Assembly: GCA_029242325.1 (NCBI GenBank)
Contig: JAQWUD010000009.1
Coordinates: 45,080 to 109,079, forward strand
Length of the DNA stretch: 64,000 nucleotides
DNA from: Luminiphilus sp.
GTDB taxonomy: Bacteria > Pseudomonadota > Gammaproteobacteria > Pseudomonadales > Halieaceae
Reading direction: 5' to 3'
The position numbers were made by a program, and so were the translations under genes. The notes below the pieces were generated by a model that worked only from the letters and a program-made list of their open reading frames with translations, searched no databases and had not been told where the DNA came from. Positions 18,939 through 27,719 of the stretch are shown piece after piece. The first letter of the stretch is position 1; each line of letters opens with the position of its first letter.

Positions 18939-20129
18939 TCATTCAGCCAACTGGGGTATGTTCACTTCCGGGTTGACGTCAGCGGCGTAGTCGACACCAG
19001 ACACCTCAAACCCGAACAGCTGCAGGAACTCCTGCCGGTAACCGTTAAAATCGGCCAAAGACTTCAGATTTTCGGTGCTGATCTGGTCCCAGATCTCGCC
19101 CACTTCGGCCTGAACTGCAGGATCCAGCTCCAGCTGATCTACCCGCAGTCGACCCGCCTCATCCACTGCGCCATCACCATAAAGTCGTTCACGGAATAAG
19201 CGATTGATCTGCTCGATACAGCCCTCATGCACACCGCGCGATTTCATCACCTTGAACAAAATAGCCAGGTAAATTGGCATAGCGGGGATCGCAGCCGAAG
19301 CCTGAGTGACTACCGCTTTGAGAACAGATACCCGAGCGTCACCGTTTAACGGTGCCAGCACCTCGCGGATCCCCACCACGCGACGATCAAGATCCTGTTT
19401 GGCTGCCCCAATGGTGCCATGCCAATAAATGTCCCAGGTGATCTTCTCGCCGATATAAGTGTAGGCAGTAGTTCTGACGCCTTCAGCTAATACGCCCGCA
19501 TCAGACAGTGCCGTAATCCACATTTCCCAATCTTCGCCACCCATCACCGCCACCGTGTGATCGATTTCTTCTTGAGTCGCCGGCTCCAGATGGAAATCCT
19601 GTATTTGCTCTTTGTCGGTATTAACCCCTTTTTGCGTTGCCGCCTGACCGATCGGCTTCAAGGTGGAATGAAAGACCTCGCCTGTTTTAGGGTGAGTTCG
19701 ACGCGGCGCAGCGAGGCTGTACACCACCAAATCGACCTGCCCGAGATCCGCCTTGATCAGCTCAATCACCCGGACCTTCATCTCATCGGAAAATGCATCT
19801 CCATTGAGGCTCTTCGCATACAAGCCAGCTTCTTCAGCACATTCGTGGAAACTCGCCGAGTTATACCAGCCAGCGGTACCGGGCTTGCGCTCGGTTCCCG
19901 GCTTCTCAAAGAACACGCCTATTGTGGCGGCCCCAGAGCCAAAAGCCGCGGTCACTCGGGACGCCAAACCGTAGCCCGTCGATGCGCCGAGCACCAGTAC
20001 GCGCTGGGGTCCGCCCTGAACCTCGCCCTTACCTTGCACATGTTCGATCTGGCGCCGAACATTCTCCATACACCCCACGGGATGGCTTGTCGTGCACAGA
20101 AAACCGCGAACTTTTGGCTGAATCACCAT
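18939..20129 (-). CDS. fabV: Enoyl-[acyl-carrier-protein] reductase FabV
   Basis: NADH-dependent reductase for the last step of each fatty acid elongation cycle. The start ATG at 20129 gives about 396 residues and the canonical FabV N-terminus [19 protein letters not shown]. The frame is open 52 codons upstream, but that part is not FabV-like. The nucleotide-binding loop [11 protein letters not shown] is near residue 50. The active site Tyr-X8-Lys lies in [10 protein letters not shown]; eight intervening residues distinguish FabV from FabI (six). FabV is known to be refractory to triclosan. An extended -10 lies just upstream and a hairpin farther up, in a region shared with the divergent MAPEG gene. 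Confidence 0.94.
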   Translation of the reverse strand: MVIQPKVRGFLCTTSHPVGCMENVRRQIEHVQGKGEVQGGPQRVLVLGASTGYGLASRVTAAFGSGAATIGVFFEKPGTERKPGTAGWYNSASFHECAEEAGLYAKSLNGDAFSDEMKVRVIELIKADLGQVDLVVYSLAAPRRTHPKTGEVFHSTLKPIGQAATQKGVNTDKEQIQDFHLEPATQEEIDHTVAVMGGEDWEMWITALSDAGVLAEGVRTTAYTYIGEKITWDIYWHGTIGAAKQDLDRRVVGIREVLAPLNGDARVSVLKAVVTQASAAIPAMPIYLAILFKVMKSRGVHEGCIEQINRLFRERLYGDGAVDEAGRLRVDQLELDPAVQAEVGEIWDQISTENLKSLADFNGYRQEFLQLFGFEVSGVDYAADVNPEVNIPQLAE

Positions 20130-20155
20130 AACGGGCGCTCCAAAAACGAGTGCGA

Positions 20156-20164
20156 ATTCTAGCA
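20156..20164 (-). promoter_or_regulatory. Candidate extended -10 promoter of fabV
   Basis: On the minus strand the bases read TGCTAGAAT, an extended -10 element with TG one base ahead of TAGAAT. Transcription would start near 20149, leaving a leader of about 20 bases before the fabV ATG at 20129. No good -35 is visible, which extended -10 promoters can tolerate. Confidence 0.35.
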
Positions 20165-20248
20165 TGCAGGGTGCATTACGTAGCACACTGTGTTCGCCTG
20201 TCTCGCTCGTAGGGCACACCATAGGCCCTGAAGTCGCACAAAATGAGA

Positions 20249-20268
20249 TGTCCGCTCGGTAGCGGACA
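20249..20268. repeat. Perfect inverted repeat between fabV and the MAPEG gene
   Basis: TGTCCGCT and AGCGGACA form a perfect 8-base inverted repeat with a CGGT spacer. It lies about 40 bases before the MAPEG start and about 120 before fabV. It is not followed by a T-run on either strand, so it looks more like an operator or leader hairpin than a terminator. Confidence 0.6.
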
Positions 20269-20307
20269 CCGAATAAAAGATTCAATCAATAGCTCTGGGA
20301 GATTGCT

Positions 20308-20742
20308 ATGCAAACCGAAACTGCCATCCTTGCCCCCGCCGCGGTCCTCGCCGGTTGGACTATGTTTGTTTTCCTTTGGTTGCTGGCGCGCCGCATACCG
20401 GCTTTTAACGCGGCAGGTATCAAGTTGGGCGATATGCCCGCAGGCATGCGAGCAAGAGATGGCGAGGCGCAAATGCCCGCCAAAGCCAATTGGATGTCAC
20501 ACAATTACACCCATTTGATGGAACAGCCCACAGTGTTTTACCCCGTCGTCGTCATGTTGGCGTTGATGGGAGATAGCTCGTCGCTGAGCGTTGGCCTTGC
20601 CTGGTGCTATACGGGCCTTCGTGTGGTCCATACGTTCTGGCAAGCTAACGTCAATACTGTCCCGGTGCGATTTGCCCTGTTCGGCCTCGCCAGCCTCTGC
20701 CTGATCATACTGACGGCACGTGCCGTGATGCAGGCTCTCTGA
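20308..20742 (+). CDS. MAPEG family membrane protein
   Basis: Small integral membrane protein of 144 residues with about four transmembrane helices (about 8-28, 68-90, 92-112 and 120-142). It belongs to the MAPEG (eicosanoid/glutathione metabolism) superfamily: the NYTHLMEQPTVFYPVVVM stretch and the RVVHTFWQANVNTVPVRF stretch are characteristic. Bacterial members may conjugate glutathione to hydrophobic electrophiles, but the function here is inferred only from the family. The ATG at 20308 has GGGAG 6 bases upstream. It is divergent from fabV and converges on the MobA-like gene. Confidence 0.85.
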   Translation: MQTETAILAPAAVLAGWTMFVFLWLLARRIPAFNAAGIKLGDMPAGMRARDGEAQMPAKANWMSHNYTHLMEQPTVFYPVVVMLALMGDSSSLSVGLAWCYTGLRVVHTFWQANVNTVPVRFALFGLASLCLIILTARAVMQAL

Positions 20743-20845
20743 TCCGGCATTCAGGGTGGGCAGTGACCTTGCTCGCCCTGCTTCCAAACTCTAGAGTAAT
20801 GCCGCGCCCAACCGGCAGCGGGAGCCTGCAATGCGAGGGCAAGCG

Positions 20846-21484
20846 TCAATTTACCCACTGAGCAAGATCCTCGGGCGTATCAATATCGGTAATGTAATGC
20901 GTGTTATCGGTTTGCCATTCCAACAGCCAGGCCTGCCGGGTGTGCCGCCAGCCGCCGCTCCCGAATGCACCTTCGCCCCGCGCAATCCGGTCCGCAATGC
21001 GCCGACTGAAAAGCACCGGATTACCCGGTAGCCCGTCTACCATCGGGCCCACGAATTCGATGCCGTCACGCGCGTGCTTGTAAGCGCCCACCAGTGCAAT
21101 CAGGTCTGTCCGTGTCAGTGCCGGCATGTCGACGGGGAGCACCAGCACCGCCTCTATCTCAGGCGACAGACCGTTCACACCCAGTCTCAGCGAATCTACC
21201 TGCGCGTGGACCGGGCCGGGTTGGTGCACTTGCTTGTGTGGAATGCCCTTTATTAGCGGCACAAGTTGCTCCCAAAAGTGTCCCGTGACGACCACCAATT
21301 CATCTGCACCTGCATCCCGAAGCAAGCGCAGGTTCCGATTAATCAGGGGCTCTCCGTCGATCTCTATGAGCCCTTTGGGCCGAGTGCCAAGGCGACTCCC
21401 CGCGCCCGCGGCGAGCAAAACGCCTCCGATACGCAGACGCGCTGATGAGCAATCTTTAGGTTTACAACATCCCTCAGCCGTCAC
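20846..21484 (-). CDS. MobA/MocA-like nucleotidyltransferase
   Basis: NTP-transferase of the molybdenum-cofactor guanylyl/cytidylyltransferase type. The start is taken as the GTG at 21484 with TAGGAG 7 bases upstream, giving 212 residues; the frame extends to 21640 without useful homology. Motifs: the nucleotide-binding LAAGAGSRLGTRPKGL (about 23-38), LPVDMPALT (metal-binding Asp) and a C-terminal ITDIDTPEDL. The family transfers CMP or GMP to molybdopterin, or nucleotides to other acceptors. No molybdenum enzyme genes are nearby, so the substrate is open. Confidence 0.8.
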   Translation of the reverse strand: MTAEGCCKPKDCSSARLRIGGVLLAAGAGSRLGTRPKGLIEIDGEPLINRNLRLLRDAGADELVVVTGHFWEQLVPLIKGIPHKQVHQPGPVHAQVDSLRLGVNGLSPEIEAVLVLPVDMPALTRTDLIALVGAYKHARDGIEFVGPMVDGLPGNPVLFSRRIADRIARGEGAFGSGGWRHTRQAWLLEWQTDNTHYITDIDTPEDLAQWVN

Positions 21485-21700
21485 TGAGCGACTCCTACAA
21501 ACAGTGCGTCTGCCTTTTTCCCACGACCGCTCCCACAACCATTGAGCGAGCGCCTGCACGCTCGCCCCACTGTCATCTCTGGCACCCCTGCTGCTGAGAA
21601 TGCCACCCTTTGGCGGCAAGAGACGGTGCCAGCGCCACACGAGCAGGTTGTCGCTGCACCCTGCGCTCAGCCATGGAATAGTCTGACCACCTGAAGAGGG

Positions 21701-23446
21701 TCACAGAACCATCCGCTTTACATCGGCCAGGAGTGCAGTGAGCGCGGTCAAAAACCGTCCCCCATCACCCCCATTAACAACCCTATGGTCGTAGGACAGA
21801 GCCAGCGGTAAGAGCGTATGGGGTCTAAACACCTCGCCATCCCACACAGGTTGGACCGCGGCGCGACCTACACCAAGAATCGCCACCTCGGGCGCATTGA
21901 TGATGGGGGTAAAGCCTTTCCCACCCATCGCGCCCAAGCTACTTACGGTAAACGCGCCCCCCTGCATATCCTCCGGCTTGAGTTTTTTCTCCCTCGCTTT
22001 CTCAGCCACAGCCGACACCTCCGCCGCCAACTCCCAGATGGATTTTTTGTCGACATCGCGGATCACTGGCACCACCAAGCCGGCGGGCGTGTCTACCGCT
22101 ATACCAATGTGGCAGTAATGCTTGATGATTAAGGTATCTCCGTTGTCCGCGAGCGATGATTTCAGTTTGGGATGGTCCCGCAGCGCGACAGCACAGGCTT
22201 TCAGGATAAATGGCAAAGGTGTGACCCTTACGCCACGCTGATTTGCCTCCGATTTCAGCTGCTGTCGGAACCGCTCCAGCTCACTGATATCCGCGTCATC
22301 AAATTGCGTCACATGTGGCGCGTTTAGCCAAGAGCGCACCATATTTGTCGCCGTCACCTTATCGATCCGGCTACGCGATACAGATTCGATAGCGCCGAAG
22401 CGGCCATAGTCCTGTTCGGGCACCGTTGGCAAAGAAGGAGCCGCCGATCGCTGCTTGCCGGCAAGTGATTGCGCAACGAACTGTTGCAGATCGTCCTTTA
22501 AAATGCGGCCTCGCGCTCCGGTCCCGTTGACCGTGCTCAGCGACACACCAAACTCCCGCGCCAATTTGCGCACGGCGGGGCCAGCATAGACCAGCTCTGC
22601 GTCAGCGAGGTTCGCATGGGCCACCGCACTCTGGGATGACGCTGGCGATACACCCTCCCCGGCCTCTATCACAGGGGCGGGGGCGGGGGCGGCTTGCTGA
22701 GCAGAAGTTGCCTGCGGGGAGGTACCAAGGGGTGATGCGGATGTCGGATCGCGGCCCGCTTCCGGAGGCACCCCCGCCGCGCCGGCAGCGGGTGCCTCCG
22801 CTGCAGCATTAACAGGCGTGCGGGTAGTCAGTCTCGCGATCAGCATGCCTTCTTGCACCGCGCTCCCTAATTCGACCAACCACTCAGTTATCGTGCCAGC
22901 AGCAGGCGCTGGCACTTCCAGAGATGCCTTGTCAGACTCCAGCAGGACCAACGAATCGCCCTCTTCCACTGCGGTGCCAACTGGCAAAAGGATTTCCACA
23001 AGATCCGCGCCCTGATCACCACCCAGATCGGGAATAGCGACGTCGATCACGCTTGCGTGTTCCGACTCCTTAGGCATGTGCGTCGCAATCTCCTCCTCGG
23101 TTTGAGGCGCCTCAGCGATCTGTTCTTCCTTTGCCTGGCTCTGCGAGGGCTCAGCCAAGAGGACGTCTGAAGATAAGGGTGCCGCGCTGTGATCGCCCTC
23201 CAGCGAAGCATCTGTCGCCAGCACTACAATCACATCGCCCTCGGAGACCGCGTCTCCCACCGCCACTCTGAGCTCCATCACCTTGCCAGCCAGCGGGGCT
23301 GGAATTTCCATTGAGGCCTTGTCGGACTCGACCACAATCAAGCTCTGCTCCAGCTCGATAGTCTCGCCAGGGGCGACCAATACCTCGACCACTTCAGCGC
23401 CCTCGGCACCTCCAATATCGGGCACTTTGATCAATTGCTCAGTCAT
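21701..23446 (-). CDS. aceF: Pyruvate dehydrogenase E2, dihydrolipoamide acetyltransferase
   Basis: Core of the pyruvate dehydrogenase complex; transfers the acetyl group from lipoyl-lysine to CoA. The 581-residue protein has two lipoyl domains with the lipoylated Lys in ESDKAS (K43 and K173). A peripheral subunit-binding domain is at about 285-325. Ala/Pro-rich linkers separate the domains. The C-terminal acyltransferase domain has the catalytic DHRVVNGGDGG near residue 554. GGAGG lies about 10 bases before the ATG. It follows aceE by 21 bases. E3 (lpd) is not in this window. Confidence 0.95.
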   Translation of the reverse strand: MTEQLIKVPDIGGAEGAEVVEVLVAPGETIELEQSLIVVESDKASMEIPAPLAGKVMELRVAVGDAVSEGDVIVVLATDASLEGDHSAAPLSSDVLLAEPSQSQAKEEQIAEAPQTEEEIATHMPKESEHASVIDVAIPDLGGDQGADLVEILLPVGTAVEEGDSLVLLESDKASLEVPAPAAGTITEWLVELGSAVQEGMLIARLTTRTPVNAAAEAPAAGAAGVPPEAGRDPTSASPLGTSPQATSAQQAAPAPAPVIEAGEGVSPASSQSAVAHANLADAELVYAGPAVRKLAREFGVSLSTVNGTGARGRILKDDLQQFVAQSLAGKQRSAAPSLPTVPEQDYGRFGAIESVSRSRIDKVTATNMVRSWLNAPHVTQFDDADISELERFRQQLKSEANQRGVRVTPLPFILKACAVALRDHPKLKSSLADNGDTLIIKHYCHIGIAVDTPAGLVVPVIRDVDKKSIWELAAEVSAVAEKAREKKLKPEDMQGGAFTVSSLGAMGGKGFTPIINAPEVAILGVGRAAVQPVWDGEVFRPHTLLPLALSYDHRVVNGGDGGRFLTALTALLADVKRMVL

Positions 23447-23467
23447 CGCCAGGATCCTCCGCTCGCG

Positions 23468-26116
23468 TCAAGCCCGCATGGGGTTGGGTTTGTCAGCGTT
23501 GATACCCCAAGTAATCAGGGCTTTTTCCACTGCGAGAGGGTCTATCGCCTGCTGATCAGCCAATGCCTTCATCGCCGCCAAGGCAATATGTTCTCGGCTC
23601 ACCTCAAAGTGCTGGCGCAATTGCTGCCGCGTGTCACTGCGCCCGAAACCATCTGTCCCCAGAACGGTAAAGTGGCCAGGGATGAATTCGCGCAGTTGAT
23701 CTGTGTGTGCTTTCTGGTAGTCGGTAGCTGCGACAAAGGGACCCAAGGCTCCAGCCAGTGTTGCTGTGGCATAGGGCACCTTGGGGGCTTGGGTAGGATG
23801 AAGTCGATTCCATCGCACAGCGTCGTTTCCGTCTCGCGCGAGCTCATTCACACTGGTGACACTCCAAATATCTGCAGCCACGCCACAATCTCGCTCGAGT
23901 AATTCGGCGGCGGCCTCGACCTCGCGTAAAATCGCACCTGCCCCCAAAAGTTGAACGGTGGGAGCGTTCTGCAGGGAGCTGACCCGCAATCGGTACATTC
24001 CCCGGATAATCCCCTCCTCAACGCCGTCGGGCATGTCGGGGTGGACGTAGTTTTCATTCATCGTTGTGATGTAGTAGAAGCAGTTCTCCTGCTCCTCAAA
24101 CATTCGCCGCATACCATCCTGAATGATCACTGCCAGCTCATAGGCATAGGTCGGATCGTAGCTGATGCAGTTCGGTATTGTCGTGGCAAGCAGGAGGCTG
24201 TGGCCATCCTGATGCTGCAGACCCTCGCCGTTGAGGGTGGTGCGTCCTGCAGTAGCCCCTATCAGGAAGCCTCTGGCCTGACTGTCACCCGCCGCCCAAG
24301 CAAGGTCACCAATACGTTGAAATCCGAACATGGAATAAAAAATGTAAAAGGGCAGCATCGGATAGTCCGATACGCTGTAGGACGTTGCCGCAGCCAGCCA
24401 CGCGGAAAAGGCCCCCGCCTCATTAATACCCTCTTCAAGAATCTGGCCTGTCTCCGCCTCCTTGTAATAAAGGATGCCTCCCGAGTCGTGAGGGGTGTAG
24501 CGCTGCCCGACAGAAGAGTAAATACCCATTTGCCGAAACATGCCCTCCATCCCGAAGGTGCGCGCCTCGTCTGGCACGATCGGCACCACTCGCTCACCTA
24601 ATGTTTTGTCCTTGAGCAACGTTGAGAGCACTCGGACAAAGGCCATAGTTGTACTGATTTGCCGCTTGCCAGTGCTCTTCAGCTGGCCCGAAAAGGCGGC
24701 TCGAAGGGGTGCTGAAAGAGAAGAGGAGGTCGCACGCCGGGCGGGGATACTGCCACCGAGCTCAGCGCGCCGCTCCCGCATGTATCGCATTTCCGGACTA
24801 TCTTCTGACGGGCGATAAAACGGTACATCTTTCAGATCCTTGTCGCTAATTGGCACACCAAAGCGATCTCGAAACGCCTTCAAGCTCTTCATATCCAGCT
24901 TTTTGAGCGAGTGAGTCTCATTGCTCGCCTCACCCGCCTCACTAGTGCCGTACCCTTTCACGGTCATCGCCAGAATCACGGTGGGCCGCTCCGTCTCCTC
25001 ACAAGCAGCAGCGTAGGCTGCATAGACCTTGTAAGGGTCGTGACCGCCGCGATTGAGGTACATGATGTCCTCGTCACTGAGATCTTTGACCAACTGCAGC
25101 GTCTCTGGATATTTGCCAAAGAAATGCTCGCGGGTATACGCACCACCGTTAAATTTGCAGTTCTGCAGTTCACCATCGCAGACGTCATCCATGATCTTCT
25201 GAAGCAGGCCAGACCGGTCGCGCGTAATCAATGGGTCCCATTTGCGGCCCCACACCACCTTGATTACGTTCCATCCCGCGCCCCGAAAGACGCCCTCCAG
25301 CTCTTGAATAATTTTGCCGTTTCCGCGCACCGGCCCGTCCAGGCGCTGCAAATTACAGTTCACCACGAAATGTAAATTACCCAGCCTTTCACGCCCAGCC
25401 AGCGCAATGGCCCCCAGCGACTCGGGCTCATCACATTCACCATCGCCAAGAAAACACCAGATCTTACGATCCCGATGATCCACAAGCTGGCGTTTGCTCT
25501 GATATTTCATCACATGCGCCTGATAAATCGCCTGAATAGGGCCCAATCCCATTGAGACGGTAGGAAACTGCCAGTAATCCGGCATCAACCAGGGGTGGGG
25601 ATAGGAGGATAGCCCCATCCCGCCGACCTCGCGGCGGAAATTCCGCAGCTGCTCCTCGGTAATCACGCCCTCCAAATAGGATCGCGCATACATACCAGGA
25701 GCACTGTGCCCTTGGTAATAAACCAAATCTCCCGGGTGGCCATTGCCAGTACCGCGAAAAAAATGATTCATGCCTACGTCGTATAGCGTCGCGCTCGATG
25801 AAAAACTGGAGATATGGCCTCCCAGCCCCTCTTCGTTGTCATTCGCGCGCATGACCATTGCCATCGCATTCCACCGCACCAGTGAGCGGATTCGACGCTC
25901 CATAAACAGATCGCCCGGCATCGGGCGCTCATCGCTGGGGGAGATGGTATTGCGAAACGGCGTGGTGATCGCGCTGGGTAGCGGCACCCTTGCAGACTGA
26001 GCATGCTCGGAAAGATGCCGCAATAGGTGCGCAGTGGCTGCAGCGCCTCTGAAACGAAGCACCGAATCCAATGACTCGGTCCACTCGTCGACTTCAATAG
26101 CATCCAACTGCGTCAT
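23468..26116 (-). CDS. aceE: Pyruvate dehydrogenase E1 (homodimeric type)
   Basis: Thiamine-diphosphate-dependent decarboxylase of the pyruvate dehydrogenase complex, homodimeric AceE type of about 882 residues. The ATG at 26116 has AGAGGTG about 6 bases upstream; a longer frame starts at 26188. Visible motifs: GGHISSFSS, the GDGECDEPES thiamine/Mg-binding segment, and SDYPMLPFYIFYSMFGFQRIGDLAWAA split around the E1 core. Together with aceF it converts pyruvate to acetyl-CoA. A 434-base upstream region with an AT-rich core probably holds its promoter. Confidence 0.95.
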   Translation of the reverse strand: MTQLDAIEVDEWTESLDSVLRFRGAAATAHLLRHLSEHAQSARVPLPSAITTPFRNTISPSDERPMPGDLFMERRIRSLVRWNAMAMVMRANDNEEGLGGHISSFSSSATLYDVGMNHFFRGTGNGHPGDLVYYQGHSAPGMYARSYLEGVITEEQLRNFRREVGGMGLSSYPHPWLMPDYWQFPTVSMGLGPIQAIYQAHVMKYQSKRQLVDHRDRKIWCFLGDGECDEPESLGAIALAGRERLGNLHFVVNCNLQRLDGPVRGNGKIIQELEGVFRGAGWNVIKVVWGRKWDPLITRDRSGLLQKIMDDVCDGELQNCKFNGGAYTREHFFGKYPETLQLVKDLSDEDIMYLNRGGHDPYKVYAAYAAACEETERPTVILAMTVKGYGTSEAGEASNETHSLKKLDMKSLKAFRDRFGVPISDKDLKDVPFYRPSEDSPEMRYMRERRAELGGSIPARRATSSSLSAPLRAAFSGQLKSTGKRQISTTMAFVRVLSTLLKDKTLGERVVPIVPDEARTFGMEGMFRQMGIYSSVGQRYTPHDSGGILYYKEAETGQILEEGINEAGAFSAWLAAATSYSVSDYPMLPFYIFYSMFGFQRIGDLAWAAGDSQARGFLIGATAGRTTLNGEGLQHQDGHSLLLATTIPNCISYDPTYAYELAVIIQDGMRRMFEEQENCFYYITTMNENYVHPDMPDGVEEGIIRGMYRLRVSSLQNAPTVQLLGAGAILREVEAAAELLERDCGVAADIWSVTSVNELARDGNDAVRWNRLHPTQAPKVPYATATLAGALGPFVAATDYQKAHTDQLREFIPGHFTVLGTDGFGRSDTRQQLRQHFEVSREHIALAAMKALADQQAIDPLAVEKALITWGINADKPNPMRA

Positions 26117-26550
26117 CAGCTTCACCTCTGGTTGCTTGTGTCCCGGCGTGGATCGGACTGGCCAATAACAATGGCGGCCGCGCCCCAACAGGCAATGGCC
26201 GGAACCCGATCAACCAACCCGCCGGGGCAGGCTACGCGCCGCCGAGCCAAGTACATTCCACTTTAGAATTAATAATCGCCTCAGCTCCACGCAAACCATA
26301 CGTTAAATAGGCGGGAAAAGTAATATAGTTCTATTTTAGAATCTAATGTGCGCGGATGTTGGCGCTGAGAGCCGTAACCACCCATCCTTACAATCAAATA
26401 GACGCCTCCTCCTTGGTGGTCGTTAAGCGGGCTTGGCGGGTGGTTAAGCTTGGGGGGTACCACAAGCATGGCAACGCATCCGTCAGCCGCAGGCACTGAA
26501 TCCAGTGGCATCGGGGTCACGGTACACCAGTATCAGAGCACGTTAAGGCG
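26117..26550. promoter_or_regulatory. Upstream region of aceE with AT-rich island and direct repeat
   Basis: No gene is visible in these 434 bases. The core at about 26250-26350 is distinctly AT-rich against a GC-rich background. It contains two copies of TTTAGAAT, at 26262-26269 and 26335-26342, spaced 73 bases apart. A weak minus-strand promoter, TTGCGT at 26289-26294 followed by TATTAA/TAATTC at 26266-26273, could serve aceE. The remaining 200 bases toward the dehydrogenase gene show nothing I can name. Confidence 0.4.
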
Positions 26551-27705
26551 TCAGCGAAAGCGAAGATTATGGCGTCCCAGGTCGGACAGAGATCTGGCAC
26601 CCATTAGTTTCATGTCCCGAACGAGCTCGTCATACATGTTAGTAAGCGCTCGCTCCACACCGGCTTGGCCTGCTCCAGCCAAAGCGTAGAGGTACCAGCG
26701 CCCGCCAGAACAGGCCTTGGCGCCCATCGACAGCGCCTTCAACACATGCGTTCCCCGCTGAATACCGCCATCACAGATAACGTCAATCTCGTCGCCGACG
26801 GCATCAATGATCTCTGCCAGGTGGTCAAATGGGGACCGACTGCCATCCAGCTGGCGGCCACCGTGATTGGATACCATAATGGCATCCGCACCAATTTCAA
26901 CCGCTTTCCTCGCATCCTCTACCGACATGATGCCTTTCAGGCAGAACGCTTTTCCCCATCGCTCCCTCACCGCAGCAGCCGCATCCCAATCCATCGACTG
27001 ATCGAGCATGGTCGAAAAGTAGTCCGCAACCGAAATACTGACGTTAGAGCCCTCCGCAATGTGCTCTTTCAGGTTCGATAACTCAAAGGGCTCTCTCAGC
27101 AGGTAATTCAGCGTCCAGCGCGGATGCGTAGCGAAACTGAGCACACTCGATGGCGTCAGTTTCGGTGGAGATGTAAAGCCAGTCCACAGATCGCGCTCCC
27201 GGTTTCCGCCGACAATAGTGTCGACCGTCAACGCCAGCGCGTCGAATTCCGCTTCGCGGCAGCGATCGATCATGCCCCAGGTCAACTCTTTATCTTTGTG
27301 GTAGTAAAGCTGAAAAATTTTTGGCGTTCGAATGGTTCGCCCAATTTCCTCAATCCCCACCGTAGCGAGGGAAGAAATCCCGAACAAGGTATTGAACGAT
27401 TCAGCCGCTTTGCCCACCGCCCGCTCGCCGTCGTGATGAAACAGTCGCTGCAACGCAGTGGGCGACAAAAACAATGGCATGGCGATGGGAATCCCCATGA
27501 CCGTTGTCGAGAGATCAATGTCCTCCACCCCAGCGAGGACATTGGGCACCAGATCACAGGTCTCAAAGGCCTCAGTATTGCGGCGATAAGTCACCTCATC
27601 ATCCGCCGCACCGTCGATATAGTGAAAGATGGGGCCCGGCAACCGCGCCTTCGCCAATTTTCGAAACTGTCGCGTGTTGTAACAATCCGCGAGGCTAATA
27701 CTCAT
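26551..27705 (-). CDS. FMN-dependent alpha-hydroxy acid dehydrogenase (LldD-like)
   Basis: Flavoenzyme that oxidises an L-2-hydroxy acid such as L-lactate to the 2-oxo acid. The 384-residue protein begins with the family N-terminus (DCYNTRQFRKLAKARLPGPIFHYIDGAADDE). It has the catalytic His and substrate-binding Arg in SNHGGRQLDGS near residue 285, and an FMN-phosphate loop with CDGGIQRGTHVLKAL. Lactate, glycolate or mandelate specificity cannot be told from sequence. It lies 14 bases downstream of the pitrilysin gene and upstream of the aceEF promoter region; a lactate-to-pyruvate-to-acetyl-CoA link is attractive but inferred. Confidence 0.88.
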   Translation of the reverse strand: MSISLADCYNTRQFRKLAKARLPGPIFHYIDGAADDEVTYRRNTEAFETCDLVPNVLAGVEDIDLSTTVMGIPIAMPLFLSPTALQRLFHHDGERAVGKAAESFNTLFGISSLATVGIEEIGRTIRTPKIFQLYYHKDKELTWGMIDRCREAEFDALALTVDTIVGGNRERDLWTGFTSPPKLTPSSVLSFATHPRWTLNYLLREPFELSNLKEHIAEGSNVSISVADYFSTMLDQSMDWDAAAAVRERWGKAFCLKGIMSVEDARKAVEIGADAIMVSNHGGRQLDGSRSPFDHLAEIIDAVGDEIDVICDGGIQRGTHVLKALSMGAKACSGGRWYLYALAGAGQAGVERALTNMYDELVRDMKLMGARSLSDLGRHNLRFR

Positions 27706-27719
27706 GGGGCCCCACTCCC

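Noticed and set aside
19557..20162. Plus-strand 201-codon frame
   Set aside because: Lies antisense within fabV, which has clear motifs; shadow frame.
21546..21565. Hairpin GCGAGCG/CGCTCGC as aceF terminator
   Set aside because: No T-run on either strand, and it lies over 130 bases beyond the aceF stop; too weak to call.
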